From: Candidatus Caenarcanales bacterium
GTDB lineage: Bacteria; Cyanobacteriota; Vampirovibrionia; LMEP-6097
Direction: 5' to 3'
NCBI GenBank assembly: GCA_022447685.1
Contig: JAKVAO010000001.1
Location: forward strand, 39,468-103,467
Length of the DNA stretch: 64,000 bases
Positions 18,228 to 27,117 of this stretch are shown here, piece by piece (the stretch's first letter is position 1; each line of letters starts with the position of its first letter). The notes under the pieces were generated by a model. That model searched no databases and was not told where the DNA came from. It saw only the letters and a program-made list of their open reading frames with translations. The position numbers were made by a program, and so were the translations under genes.

Positions 18228-18779
18228 ATGGACCTTAGAGATCAAGCTAGAATTTTAGATATCAAAGAGGGATTAGACAAAGGGAAATTTAAACTTTTTT
18301 GTCAAGTCGATGATAGTGGAGAAAACAGTAGCTATGTTATTGTTGACCCTAGTTTTGAAGCTAAAGGCAAGGTTCTACTTGCACTAGATTTAGTTTATGG
18401 TGTTTTGAAACCAAGCTTTTTGGATGGAGCAGAAGATATTGAGCTGCGTGAGAATAAGTATTTTCAGCAGAGTTTAGAGTTTACCAATGCAAACCAACTG
18501 AAAGATCAACTTTTGGATAGGAATGGAGAAGGCTTTTTCTTTGATCCAACAATGATAGATTTACCTTCTGATTTTGATCCTGAATTTTACAATTCTGCTG
18601 GTTCTGTTGTATTTACCTTAGAAGGGCAAATGTATAATCATGATGTTCACCTAATCCAGAGATTAAAAGATGGCAAGCTGAAAATTTGTAAAGAAAATGG
18701 TGAATCAGCTCATGGTGAATTTATTCTTTTCCTTGAAATTTCAGGTTTTCACGTACCTGATAATCTCTTCTATCACTAA
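18228..18779 (+). CDS. Hypothetical cytoplasmic protein (183 aa)
   Basis: I do not recognise this protein. It is acidic and mixed alpha/beta, with no membrane segment or signal peptide and no motif of a known enzyme. Notable stretches are SSYVIVDPSFEAKGKVLLALDLVYG and GEGFFFDPTMIDLPSDFDPEF. It follows the preceding unknown gene by 16 bases and precedes the lipoprotein cytidine deaminase by 18 bases. Confidence 0.65.
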   Translation: MDLRDQARILDIKEGLDKGKFKLFCQVDDSGENSSYVIVDPSFEAKGKVLLALDLVYGVLKPSFLDGAEDIELRENKYFQQSLEFTNANQLKDQLLDRNGEGFFFDPTMIDLPSDFDPEFYNSAGSVVFTLEGQMYNHDVHLIQRLKDGKLKICKENGESAHGEFILFLEISGFHVPDNLFYH

Positions 18780-18797
18780 TGCTATCCTTATTATTTA

Positions 18798-19385
18798 ATG
18801 AAAAAAATATGCTTGCTAAGCTTTGTGTTGTTTTTCTTGCTATCTTGTTCTAATAACGAGATAGCTCTAAATCCTAGTGAGAATAAGGCTTTAAGTTCAG
18901 CTTCTAAAGCTCATATCGCTATGCAAGATTTAAGTTACGAGGAGCTTAGTTCAGAAGATAGAGAATTGCTTGATCACGCCAAAGATGCTATGTCTAAGTC
19001 ATATTCTCCCTACTCTCATTTTCATGTTGGTTCAGCTTTAAGATCATTTGACGGTGAAATTATTACAGGATCCAATGTTGAGAACGCAGCTTATGGTCCT
19101 AGTAAATGTGCTGAGCAAGTGGCATTAACTAGAGCTAATATGATGGGACAAGCCAAGATTAAGACTATAGCTATCATTGGTAAAGGTGAAGATTTTGAGA
19201 CTGAAGAAGTTGTAGCACCATGTGGGGTTTGCCGCCAGGTTATCTATGAATTTGCTCAGAGGTCTGATACTGATATTAAGATCATTATGTCGAATTCCAG
19301 GCGTGACAAAATTATTGTTTCCACCATCAGTGAGTTATTGCCACTTGCTTTTGGTCCTAAAGATTTAGGGATTAATGTTGAATGA
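18798..19385 (+). CDS. Cytidine deaminase-family protein with lipoprotein signal
   Basis: Residues from about 58 onward match cytidine deaminase, which converts (deoxy)cytidine to (deoxy)uridine. They include YSPYSHFHVGSA, then SNVENAAYGPSKCAEQ with the zinc Cys and catalytic Glu, and PCGVCRQ with the other two zinc cysteines. Before this lie about 55 extra residues that begin as a lipoprotein signal: a hydrophobic core ending LLSC with Cys17. Normal cytidine deaminases are cytoplasmic and about 130 residues long. Its stop overlaps the sbcD start (ATGA), so it is translationally coupled to sbcDC. The function is inferred from conserved active-site residues; why it should be exported is unknown. 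Confidence 0.88.
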   Translation: MKKICLLSFVLFFLLSCSNNEIALNPSENKALSSASKAHIAMQDLSYEELSSEDRELLDHAKDAMSKSYSPYSHFHVGSALRSFDGEIITGSNVENAAYGPSKCAEQVALTRANMMGQAKIKTIAIIGKGEDFETEEVVAPCGVCRQVIYEFAQRSDTDIKIIMSNSRRDKIIVSTISELLPLAFGPKDLGINVE

Positions 19386-20617
19386 AGATTCTTCACAGTT
19401 CTGATTGGCATATTGGAAAGTATCTCTGTGAAAGAAAGAGATACGATGAATTTGAAGCTTTTTTTGACTGGTTATTAAAAGAGATTGAAATACTTGAAAT
19501 AGACGTGCTTCTTGTTGCTGGAGATATTTTTGATACTGCTGCCCCTAATAATAGGGCTCAACAGATTTACTATAGTTTCCTTTCTAATTTAGTTAAATCC
19601 AAGTGCAGGCACGTAGTTATTATTTCTGGTAATCATGATTCCCCTTCCTTCATCAGCGCTCCACAGAATATTCTCAAATCTTTAGATATACATTTAGTTG
19701 GAACTGTAACTGGAAACTATGAAGATGAACTAGTTGAAATTAAAGACAAAAATGGTGATGTCGAGTTATTGGTTTGTGCTGTGCCTTATTTGCGAGACAA
19801 AGATGTTCGTAAGTCTCAAGCTGGAGAGAGTATTGAAGAGAAATCTGAAAAGCTGGTAGCTGGAATTAAAGAGCATTACCGTGAAGTGATGAATGTCGCT
19901 TTAGCTAGAAGGAAAGAGCTTAATTCAGATAGATATATCCCTATTCTTGGGATGGGACACTTGTTTACGGCAGGTGCAAGTCCTGGAGAGGGAGTTCGGG
20001 ATCTTTATGTTGGTTCTTTAGGCTATGTAAGTGCAGACACTTTTCCTTCGGAATTAGATTACGTTGCTCTTGGGCATTTGCATATTGCCCAGAAAGTTGG
20101 GGGAGATGATCGTATCAGATATTGTGGTTCACCTATTCCTATGGGCTTTGGGGAAGCTAAGCAGGTTAAAAAATTAATTAGTTTAGAGTTTGATGCCAAC
20201 TCCAATCATCCTAAAATCAGTGAGATACCGATACCTAGTTTTCAGTCTCTAGAGAAAATTTCTGGTGATGAAAAGCTTATAGAAACTAGAGTTCAGGATT
20301 TAATTAGCTCGAAGAGTAGTGCTTGGCTCGAAATTGAGTATGATGGACTTTTGGATGCACAGAATTTTAGAGAGAGAATTATTGAAATTTTGGCTGAAAC
20401 TGATTTGGAGCTTCTTAGGTTTAAAAATAAAAAAGTGGTGAATCATTATCTTACCGCTAGTGTTCATGAAGAGAAATTGGAGGACCTTAGTCCTATAGAT
20501 GTTTTCAATCGTTGTCTAGAGGATAATGAGGTTGATTCAAATGATAAAGATTTGTTACTTGTCAGTTACTCAGAGATTCTAAAATCAATCCAGGAGGAGG
20601 ATCTAAAAGCAGAGTGA
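19382..20617 (+). CDS. sbcD: Nuclease SbcCD subunit D
   Basis: SbcD is the Mn-dependent nuclease subunit (Mre11 homologue) of SbcCD, which cleaves hairpins and processes DNA ends. Phosphoesterase motifs are clear: HSSDWHIGK at the N-terminus, VAGDIFDT, SGNHDSP and GHLHIAQK. Length (411 aa) is normal. The ATG overlaps the stop of the deaminase gene, and the end overlaps sbcC as GTGA. Confidence 0.96.
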   Translation: MKILHSSDWHIGKYLCERKRYDEFEAFFDWLLKEIEILEIDVLLVAGDIFDTAAPNNRAQQIYYSFLSNLVKSKCRHVVIISGNHDSPSFISAPQNILKSLDIHLVGTVTGNYEDELVEIKDKNGDVELLVCAVPYLRDKDVRKSQAGESIEEKSEKLVAGIKEHYREVMNVALARRKELNSDRYIPILGMGHLFTAGASPGEGVRDLYVGSLGYVSADTFPSELDYVALGHLHIAQKVGGDDRIRYCGSPIPMGFGEAKQVKKLISLEFDANSNHPKISEIPIPSFQSLEKISGDEKLIETRVQDLISSKSSAWLEIEYDGLLDAQNFRERIIEILAETDLELLRFKNKKVVNHYLTASVHEEKLEDLSPIDVFNRCLEDNEVDSNDKDLLLVSYSEILKSIQEEDLKAE

Positions 20618-23600
20618 AGATACTAGAGTTACGTTTCCAGAATTTAAATTCTCTTCATGGTGAATGGATGATTGATTTTCGTGATGATGCTTTTCTTGAA
20701 AATGGTATTTTTGCGATTACTGGAGCTACAGGTGCTGGTAAAACTACTATACTCGATGCGATTACTTTAGCTTTGTTTGGTGCAACAGCGCGCCTAGGTA
20801 AAATTACAGAAACTAGCAATGAAATTATGTCCAGGCATACTGGTGAGTGTTTTGCAGAGATTAGTTTTGAAACAAAACAAGGCAGCTTTAGAGTTACATG
20901 GAGTCAGAGAAGATCCCGTAAACAAGCTGAGGGTAAGTTACAGACTCCCAAGCATGAGATTGTAAATGCTTTAACAGGTGAAATTATTGCCTCAACCAAA
21001 CTTAGAGAAGTTGAAAAAGCTGTTGAGGATAGGCTTGGAATGAACTTTAAGCAATTCACTCGCTCTATTTTACTTGCCCAAGGGAGTTTTGCAGCTTTTT
21101 TGCAAGCAAGTCCAGATGAAAGGGCTCCTATACTGGAGCAAATAACTGGTACCGAAATCTATACACAGATATCGCTCAAAGTGCATGAAAGAAGAAATGA
21201 GGAAAAGAGTAAATTACTTTCTTTAGAAGACCAAGTTTCCAATATTAAGATTTTGACTGAAGATGAGCAGTTGGCGATGCAAAATTTATATTCTGAGAAA
21301 GAGAGTCTGAAAGACGCTATATATCAGCAGCATAAAGATATGCAGACTGAGCTTTCTAAGCTTAAGAATGAGGAAGCCTGGTTAAGAGAAAAGAATAAAC
21401 TTGAAACTAACTTGATTAACTTAAATAAATCTCTTGCTGAAAATGCTTTGGAGCTTGATTCTGCTAAACAAAAACAAGTTAGTTTTGACTCGGCTTATAA
21501 GATTTTCTCTGAGTCTAAGAAAGGGAGGCTCACTTCAATTCAAAAGCTAAGAGAATTAAATTTTAAAATTTTTGAAGAAGAAAAGGTTCTTGCTAAATCT
21601 AGGTTAGATTTGAATAATATTAAACAAGATCAGCAGAATTTAAAGCAAGAAAAAACTCAGATTGAGAAATTCATAGCGACTTCTTCTAGCAAATTTGAAG
21701 AATTCAATAGTTACTTTGCAAAATCTCTTGATTTGAAAACTATTGAGGCTAATATTAGTAGTCTTGAAGCTTTAGCTAAAGCAAGCTGTAAGCTGGAGCA
21801 GGAACTGGATAAAGAGATTAAGTATAAAGAAAGTCTAGAAACCAAGCTAATACAGGCTCGCAAAGAATTTAAGCAATTAGATCAAGACTCTAAGACTTAT
21901 GAAGAGAAAAAAGCAAGTTATATAGAGAAGATCTCTGGCTTAGAGAAGAAAATTAATGATTTGCTGCAAGGCTTTAACCTAGAAGCATTTAGAGAACGAA
22001 TCGAACTATACTCTCTGATGCTTGAATTAAAACAGCTAGAGAAAAGCAAGTGCTCAAGCTTAGAGTCTTTAGATTTATTTGCTAAGGATCTGAAAATTTA
22101 TGCTGAGAAGAAAGAACTATTAGAAGCATTGTGTAAGGAACTGGAGAAGAACCGAGAACAGGAGCTTAAAATACTCAACCTAGAGGAAGAGAGAAAGAAA
22201 TTACTAGCAGGTGAGGCTTGCCCACTATGTGGTTCTCTTGAGCATCCTTTCGTAGAGTCTAATACGGAGTTTGAAGATTCAAGTTCAGAGCTTTCTATCA
22301 AGAAACAAGATTTGGCTGAGCTTTTGGAGAAGCAGAAGCAAATATTATTGGAGACCGCTGCGCTAGAAAAAGAAATAGAAGTCTTCAATAATAATATTGA
22401 GCAGCTCACCGAAAAACTAGAGAACCTGTCACTAGTAAATGATTTACTTGAAAATCTTAAGAATCAATCAGTTAAGCATCTTGAAGATGATTTACTCGAT
22501 ATGAAAAATAAACTTAAACAGATTGAAAGTTTTGACTTAGATCTAAATTCTTCAAATAAATTGCTAAGGGAGCTTGACTTAAAATTTGCAAGTTCAGCTG
22601 AGCAAAGAAATAGAATCAAAGAAAATGGTTTGAAACTCAAGTCTGAGTCTGAGCTTTTAGGAAAACGCTTGGTGGATTCTAAAGAAGAACTTAAAAATAC
22701 AGAACTAGAGTTTGTGAACACACTTAAGCTCATAGATGCTTCTCTAGAGATCGATGAAAATATTTCTCGGACTTTTCAGGCTTTGAAATGTAACTATGTA
22801 AGCTTGAAAGAGAAGAAATTAGAAGCTGAACAGCTTCAATTAAGTATTAAAGAAGCAGACTTGAAAGTTTCATCTATAGATAAATCCCTAGGCTTTACAC
22901 TAGAAAAGCTGCAAGCTCAAGAGTCTGCCTTGAATCTGTCTTTAAAACAATTAGAAGAATTAACTTCTCATAGAAAAAGTGAATTCTCTGAAAGTTCCCC
23001 AGAGGCTTTGGAAGCAGCTTTGGAGCAGGAAGACTTAGCTTTGCAAAGACAAGAAAAAGATCTTATTCAAAAAATTAATGAACTTGAGAATCAAAGATCT
23101 TTAGTTAAGCTTGAAATAGATAACATAAGCAACCGTATTAAAGAATTAGAATCTGAACTGGAATCTGCTAAGTTTATATACCTAAATGAATTAGAGCAAG
23201 CAATAGCTGACTTGAGTCATAACCTTGAAGTTAAATTTAATGAGCTTAGTGAATTGAATCAAGAGCTTGGAATAATCAAAGAAAAACTGGAATCTAATGC
23301 TCAAGCCAAAAAAAACTTTGCTGAAAAAATTCAGCAGCTTAATATGCAGAAAAAAGAACTCGAAAGATTTAATTTATTGCATGAACTTATAGGTTCTTCA
23401 GATGGTAAGAAGTTTAGGAATTTTGCTCAGGGTTTAAGCTTTGAGATTATGATAAATCAAGCAAATAGACAGCTAGAGAAGATGACAGATAGATATTTGT
23501 TGATTAGAGATGAAAAAAACAATTTAGCATTAAATATTCTCGATAATTATCAGGCTGGAGAAATTCGTTCTACTAAGAATCTGTCTGGTGGTGAAAGCTT

Positions 23601-23889
23601 CATTGTCAGTTTGGCCCTAGCGCTTGGCTTATCTAAGATGGCGAGTAACAATATTCAGGTTGATTCATTGTTTTTGGATGAAGGCTTTGGTACCTTGGAT
23701 GAAGAGGCTTTGGAAACTGCAATTTCTGTTTTATCTGGCTTGAAAGAAGATGGTAAGTTGATTGGAGTTATTTCCCATATCCCTGCACTTAAAGAACGAA
23801 TTCCCACTCAGATTCATATCGAAGCTTCTAGTCTGGGTAGAAGTTCCATTCATGGCGCTGGAGTTAAAAAAACTGTTGTATGCACTTAG
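20614..23889 (+). CDS. sbcC: Nuclease SbcCD subunit C
   Basis: SbcC is the SMC-like ATPase (Rad50 homologue) partner of SbcD. Walker A GATGAGKTT is at residues 37-45 and the ABC signature LSGGES near residue 990. Walker B (SLFLDEGFGTLD) is near 1018. Long coiled coils flank the zinc hook CPLCG near residue 535. The 1091-residue length is typical. A GTG start overlaps the sbcD stop. Confidence 0.97.
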   Translation: MKILELRFQNLNSLHGEWMIDFRDDAFLENGIFAITGATGAGKTTILDAITLALFGATARLGKITETSNEIMSRHTGECFAEISFETKQGSFRVTWSQRRSRKQAEGKLQTPKHEIVNALTGEIIASTKLREVEKAVEDRLGMNFKQFTRSILLAQGSFAAFLQASPDERAPILEQITGTEIYTQISLKVHERRNEEKSKLLSLEDQVSNIKILTEDEQLAMQNLYSEKESLKDAIYQQHKDMQTELSKLKNEEAWLREKNKLETNLINLNKSLAENALELDSAKQKQVSFDSAYKIFSESKKGRLTSIQKLRELNFKIFEEEKVLAKSRLDLNNIKQDQQNLKQEKTQIEKFIATSSSKFEEFNSYFAKSLDLKTIEANISSLEALAKASCKLEQELDKEIKYKESLETKLIQARKEFKQLDQDSKTYEEKKASYIEKISGLEKKINDLLQGFNLEAFRERIELYSLMLELKQLEKSKCSSLESLDLFAKDLKIYAEKKELLEALCKELEKNREQELKILNLEEERKKLLAGEACPLCGSLEHPFVESNTEFEDSSSELSIKKQDLAELLEKQKQILLETAALEKEIEVFNNNIEQLTEKLENLSLVNDLLENLKNQSVKHLEDDLLDMKNKLKQIESFDLDLNSSNKLLRELDLKFASSAEQRNRIKENGLKLKSESELLGKRLVDSKEELKNTELEFVNTLKLIDASLEIDENISRTFQALKCNYVSLKEKKLEAEQLQLSIKEADLKVSSIDKSLGFTLEKLQAQESALNLSLKQLEELTSHRKSEFSESSPEALEAALEQEDLALQRQEKDLIQKINELENQRSLVKLEIDNISNRIKELESELESAKFIYLNELEQAIADLSHNLEVKFNELSELNQELGIIKEKLESNAQAKKNFAEKIQQLNMQKKELERFNLLHELIGSSDGKKFRNFAQGLSFEIMINQANRQLEKMTDRYLLIRDEKNNLALNILDNYQAGEIRSTKNLSGGESFIVSLALALGLSKMASNNIQVDSLFLDEGFGTLDEEALETAISVLSGLKEDGKLIGVISHIPALKERIPTQIHIEASSLGRSSIHGAGVKKTVVCT

Positions 23890-23980
23890 GACCCGCTGAA
23901 AAATATCCAATACTGCTACTGTTTCTGATTTATATACAATTTATAAATTGATTTTTCTTTGCTTTGGGTAATATTTAAAT

Positions 23981-24232
23981 ATGTCATCTAAAAGCTTAAA
24001 GAAAATCAGAGCTTTAAAAAAAGAGCAAATCAATAAAATTATTAAATTTGCGTGGCAAGATAAAATTAGCTTCGAAGAAATTGAAGAAACCACTGGACTC
24101 AATGAAGCTGAAGTTATTATTGTTATGAGACGTGAACTTAAAGCAGGGAGCTTCAGACTCTGGCGTAAACGTGTCTCTGGTAGGCTTACTAAGCATAAAA
24201 AGCTTGAAAAATATAAGTTGGATTTAGAGTAA
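23981..24232 (+). CDS. TIGR03643/DUF2805 family protein
   Basis: This 83-residue protein matches a small conserved family of unknown function. Its hallmark is IIKFAWQDKISFEEIEETTGLNEAEVI followed by MRRELKAGSFRLWRKRVSGRLTKH. The helix-turn-helix-like first half and basic second half suggest nucleic acid binding, but no role is established that I know of. It stands alone after sbcC with a 91-base gap. Confidence 0.85.
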   Translation: MSSKSLKKIRALKKEQINKIIKFAWQDKISFEEIEETTGLNEAEVIIVMRRELKAGSFRLWRKRVSGRLTKHKKLEKYKLDLE

Positions 24233-24256
24233 AAAACTTTTTAAGAATAAAGATTA

Positions 24257-24314
24257 AGCAAAGAGAGTCTCATGAATGGGAGAGATTAGAGATAGAGAAG
24301 AGACTCTCTTTGCT
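24257..24314. repeat. Perfect 15-bp inverted repeat (first of a pair)
   Basis: The arms AGCAAAGAGAGTCTC (24257-24271) and GAGACTCTCTTTGCT (24300-24314) are exact reverse complements separated by 28 bases. No T-run follows, so it is not a simple terminator. It may form a long RNA hairpin between two converging transcripts, or be a palindromic repeat unit. Confidence 0.75.
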
Positions 24315-24323
24315 GGTAATTTG

Positions 24324-24384
24324 AAAGCTCAATCTAGTGTTTTAGGAAGCACATTGGGAGATTGATTAGACTAGTTTGAGCTTT
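24324..24384. repeat. Near-perfect 15-bp inverted repeat (second of a pair)
   Basis: AAAGCTCAATCTAGT (24324-24338) pairs with ACTAGTTTGAGCTTT (24370-24384) with one mismatch. The sequence continues TTTCTTAACC. It starts 9 bases after the first inverted repeat. With the + gene ending at 24232 and the - gene ending at 24490, the pair may serve as a bidirectional transcription barrier. Confidence 0.65.
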
Positions 24385-24489
24385 TTCTTAACCTCATCTT
24401 AACCTTATGACTATATAAGGCAGGCTTGAGAATTTTTTGACAAAGAATTTGAAATTTTTTTGATTTTTTTCTTTGCAGAAAATAATTGA

Positions 24490-25857
24490 TCAAGACTTCT
24501 TATGATTAAGAGTGCTGAGATAGTCTGCAAGCATATCAATTTCAGCTTCTGTTCCTACAAATGGTGGCATGATTTTAAGATATGAGTTCTTCTCGACATC
24601 TGTTTCGTGCATTAAAGTAAGAAATCCCTTAATCGTATCTTTGTCTCTTTCACCTAGAAGCCTAGTCATACTTCTATAACCATTTTCAGTATGGCATTTC
24701 ATGCATTGCTGTTTGAAAATAAACTCACCTGAGCTTTCATCTTCAGCGGGCTGCCATTTGGAATGTGCAAGGAAACCATCTTGGTTGATCTTATCAACTT
24801 CAGAAACTTTAATCCCGTTCGAGTACATATAACCATAGATTACATATGGTTTTCTGAGCATTTCTCTAGACCACTCTGAGATTGCTGTTACTCCAAGTCC
24901 ACAGACCATAAATGCTAAGGCTGCAATGAAAGAAAAGCCTTTAGGGTTTAGGTAAGGTCCTATATAAGCGAAAATCAAAATAGTTCCAGAGAGTATCAAG
25001 CTCAAATAAATTGCTCTTGCAAGTATAGAGAAATTACCTACTCCTGAGGCTTGTATACCGTTGAATATATTGTCGAGTACATTTCCGGGAACTTGAGAGA
25101 AGAACCAGAAACCAAATATTGGACCTAAAATGAATACAGGGAAAAACCATTTAGAAGAATACTTAAGCATATAGGCTCTGAAATCACCTTGGTTTTTATC
25201 TTCTGGATCTTTCTCTTTAACTTTAAGATCTTGATAGTCTTTATTTTTGATTCTTGCAGAAGTTACTAGAGAATACATTCCAGCTATAGCCATCATGACA
25301 AAAAGTCTGATGAACAGTGAAGGCCAGTATGTTGGATTGAAGAAACCTTCATACCATAATTTGGATTCGACCCAGTTTCCTGGAGTTAGCATGAATGAAA
25401 GTATTCCGTTGATGATAACTAGTGTAAATACTGATAAAACTGCGTACCATCTAGCAAGGCTGAGATGAAGTTCTTTGGAGATTTTATCCCATGTATAGTA
25501 GTAAACAAATATAGTTGCAATTTCAGTTAGGAAAAATAAATACTCTGTCGCCCAGCCAAGTGTGTAATTCTGAATCAGAGTTCCAGTTCCATCTGGACTT
25601 ACAAGACTGATAGAAAACCATATCCCAACACCAGTTACAGCTCCAGCAACTGTAGTTGCCAGTAAGAAAAATTTGGAGTGTTTCTTAAGATAGTGGTATA
25701 TTCTCTCATCACCACGCTTATAAGCAAGCCACTCTGTGACTGCAAAAAAGATTCCACCACCTACAGCGAAGTGGGATAAAAAGACGTGGATTACTGAGAT
25801 TAGCCCTACTAACCATGATCCACCTATTCCTGGTATGCTCCATACTGGGTAATTCAT
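24490..25857 (-). CDS. CydA-like membrane protein with C-terminal cytochrome c domain
   Basis: The N-terminal 340 residues are a multi-helix membrane domain similar to subunit I of cytochrome bd-type quinol oxidases. They contain HVFLSHFAVGGG (His24 and His29, candidate haem ligands). The C-terminal soluble part carries a c-type haem site, CMKCH (385-389), with a candidate Met ligand in KIMPPF (430). Canonical CydA lacks a haem c site, so this is a bd-like/CydAA' type protein of the kind found next to bc complexes in some bacteria. It is the last gene of a cluster with cytochrome b and a Rieske protein, which suggests electron transfer from quinol. Terminal oxidase activity cannot be concluded. 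Confidence 0.8.
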   Translation of the reverse strand: MNYPVWSIPGIGGSWLVGLISVIHVFLSHFAVGGGIFFAVTEWLAYKRGDERIYHYLKKHSKFFLLATTVAGAVTGVGIWFSISLVSPDGTGTLIQNYTLGWATEYLFFLTEIATIFVYYYTWDKISKELHLSLARWYAVLSVFTLVIINGILSFMLTPGNWVESKLWYEGFFNPTYWPSLFIRLFVMMAIAGMYSLVTSARIKNKDYQDLKVKEKDPEDKNQGDFRAYMLKYSSKWFFPVFILGPIFGFWFFSQVPGNVLDNIFNGIQASGVGNFSILARAIYLSLILSGTILIFAYIGPYLNPKGFSFIAALAFMVCGLGVTAISEWSREMLRKPYVIYGYMYSNGIKVSEVDKINQDGFLAHSKWQPAEDESSGEFIFKQQCMKCHTENGYRSMTRLLGERDKDTIKGFLTLMHETDVEKNSYLKIMPPFVGTEAEIDMLADYLSTLNHKKS

Positions 25858-25894
25858 AACAAACCTCTAGAGAAAGTTCTCTTCTTATAAATCA

Positions 25895-26971
25895 TCAATC
25901 TAAAATCCCCCAAACAGTAAAACCAAGAAAACCTATAGTAAAAAGGATTCCATAGATATCAAAGCATTTACTAATAAACTTATTTTTGCCGGTGTCGACA
26001 ATTGGAGCTACTAAAAGAATTAAAGCTAAAACTCCAAAAAACATTAAGCCAAGAATTTCACCCTCAAAAGGACCTATATGAGGAGGTAATAATTTGAGAA
26101 ACTGGAACATTGCAAGGAAGTACCATTCTGGTTTAATACCAGCTGGAGCTGGCGCGAAAGGATCAGCCTCTGGTCCTAAGCCCCATGGGAAAAGTGCTAC
26201 AACAGCGGCTACTATATTGAAGAAAAATAACCAGACCATGAAGTCTTTAACTAAGAAATCTGGCACGAACTTTTCGTATTTCTTCTTCTTAGCTTTTTTG
26301 AAGCTTTCAGGCTCAGACATACCGTGTAACTGAACTAAGAGTAAGTGAATACCTGCTACAGCAACTAAAGCTATTGGTAATAAAATTACATGAATTAAGA
26401 AAAATCTAGAAATAGTACCTTGTCCAATCTCACTACCACCTCTAAGCATGTCTGCAAGAGTAGCTCCAATGAATGGGGTCTTAGCAGCAATATCTAAACC
26501 TATCTTCGTTGCGAAGAATGCAATTTCATCCCAAGGTAATAAATAACCAGTAAAACCAAATGCAAAGCAAATCACTAAAAGTGCCATGCCGCTGAACCAA
26601 GTAATTTCACGAGGTTTTCTGTAGGCTTTCATAAAGTAAGCACTAAACATATGAACAAACAAAATGAATATTAAAATATTTGCAGCCCAACTATGAAGAG
26701 ATCTGACGAACCAACCAAAATCAATCTGAGTATTAATAAATAACACAGAAGAGTGTGCAGAGCTTATTTCTGGCACATAGTAAACCATTAAAAGTATTCC
26801 GGTTAAACCCTGGATCGCAAGTAAAACCATGGCGATACCACCCATGTAGTACCACATGCTTTGCTTGTGAACTGGAACTTCTTTCTTCTCTGCGACTTTG
26901 ATTAGACCTGAGATTCCAACTCTCTCATCAAGCCAACTATAAAATTTCTCTCCGTAATCTACTGAACTCAT
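25895..26971 (-). CDS. Cytochrome b of a bc/b6f-type complex
   Basis: This is the quinol-oxidising membrane subunit of a cytochrome bc complex. Eight or so helices are visible in 358 residues. Haem ligands are His93/His107 and His194/His209; the 14-residue gap in the second pair is the b6-type spacing. The Qo motif PEWY is at 281-284 (GIKPEWYFLAMFQFLK). The N-terminal b6 part and C-terminal subunit-IV part are fused in one chain, though with fewer C-terminal helices than mitochondrial cytochrome b. It lies between the Rieske gene and the CydA-like subunit, all on the minus strand. Confidence 0.92.
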   Translation of the reverse strand: MSSVDYGEKFYSWLDERVGISGLIKVAEKKEVPVHKQSMWYYMGGIAMVLLAIQGLTGILLMVYYVPEISSAHSSVLFINTQIDFGWFVRSLHSWAANILIFILFVHMFSAYFMKAYRKPREITWFSGMALLVICFAFGFTGYLLPWDEIAFFATKIGLDIAAKTPFIGATLADMLRGGSEIGQGTISRFFLIHVILLPIALVAVAGIHLLLVQLHGMSEPESFKKAKKKKYEKFVPDFLVKDFMVWLFFFNIVAAVVALFPWGLGPEADPFAPAPAGIKPEWYFLAMFQFLKLLPPHIGPFEGEILGLMFFGVLALILLVAPIVDTGKNKFISKCFDIYGILFTIGFLGFTVWGILD

Positions 26972-26986
26972 ATTTTACAACCTTGC

Positions 26987-27070
26987 TTAGGACTCACTCA
27001 CTTGTCCACTTTCTTCGTTATTCTCGTCTTCAAAATGCTCATGTAATTCCATTACACTGCGCTTTTTCAT
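26987..27070 (-). CDS. Possible small protein (27 aa) inside an inverted repeat
   Basis: An ATG at 27070 opens a 27-codon frame reading MKKRSVMELHEHFEDENNEE and ending at TAA (26987). AAGG lies about 9 bases upstream. The product would be acidic and soluble. The stop and final codons form one arm of an 18-bp inverted repeat. It sits between the Rieske and cytochrome b genes, where no gene is normally found. It could be a real peptide or coding by chance within a mobile palindromic unit. Confidence 0.35.
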   Translation of the reverse strand: MKKRSVMELHEHFEDENNEESGQVSES

Positions 27071-27110
27071 CCTCGAAAGCCTTGAAATTGAACAAGTGCC
27101 TGAGTCCTAA
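26987..27110. repeat. 124-bp element with 18-bp inverted ends
   Basis: TTAGGACTCACTCACTTG (26987-27004) matches the reverse complement of 27093-27110 at 16 of 18 positions. The element fills nearly the whole gap between the Rieske and cytochrome b genes and encloses the small ORF. It could fold as one long mRNA stem, or be a miniature inverted-repeat element. Direct flanking duplications were not obvious. Confidence 0.6.
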
Positions 27111-27117
27111 TTTCTTT

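Noticed and set aside
22098..22409. 103-codon Ser-rich minus-strand frame inside sbcC
   Set aside because: Ser/Leu/Phe repeats are the complement of coiled-coil codons (Glu/Lys/Leu).
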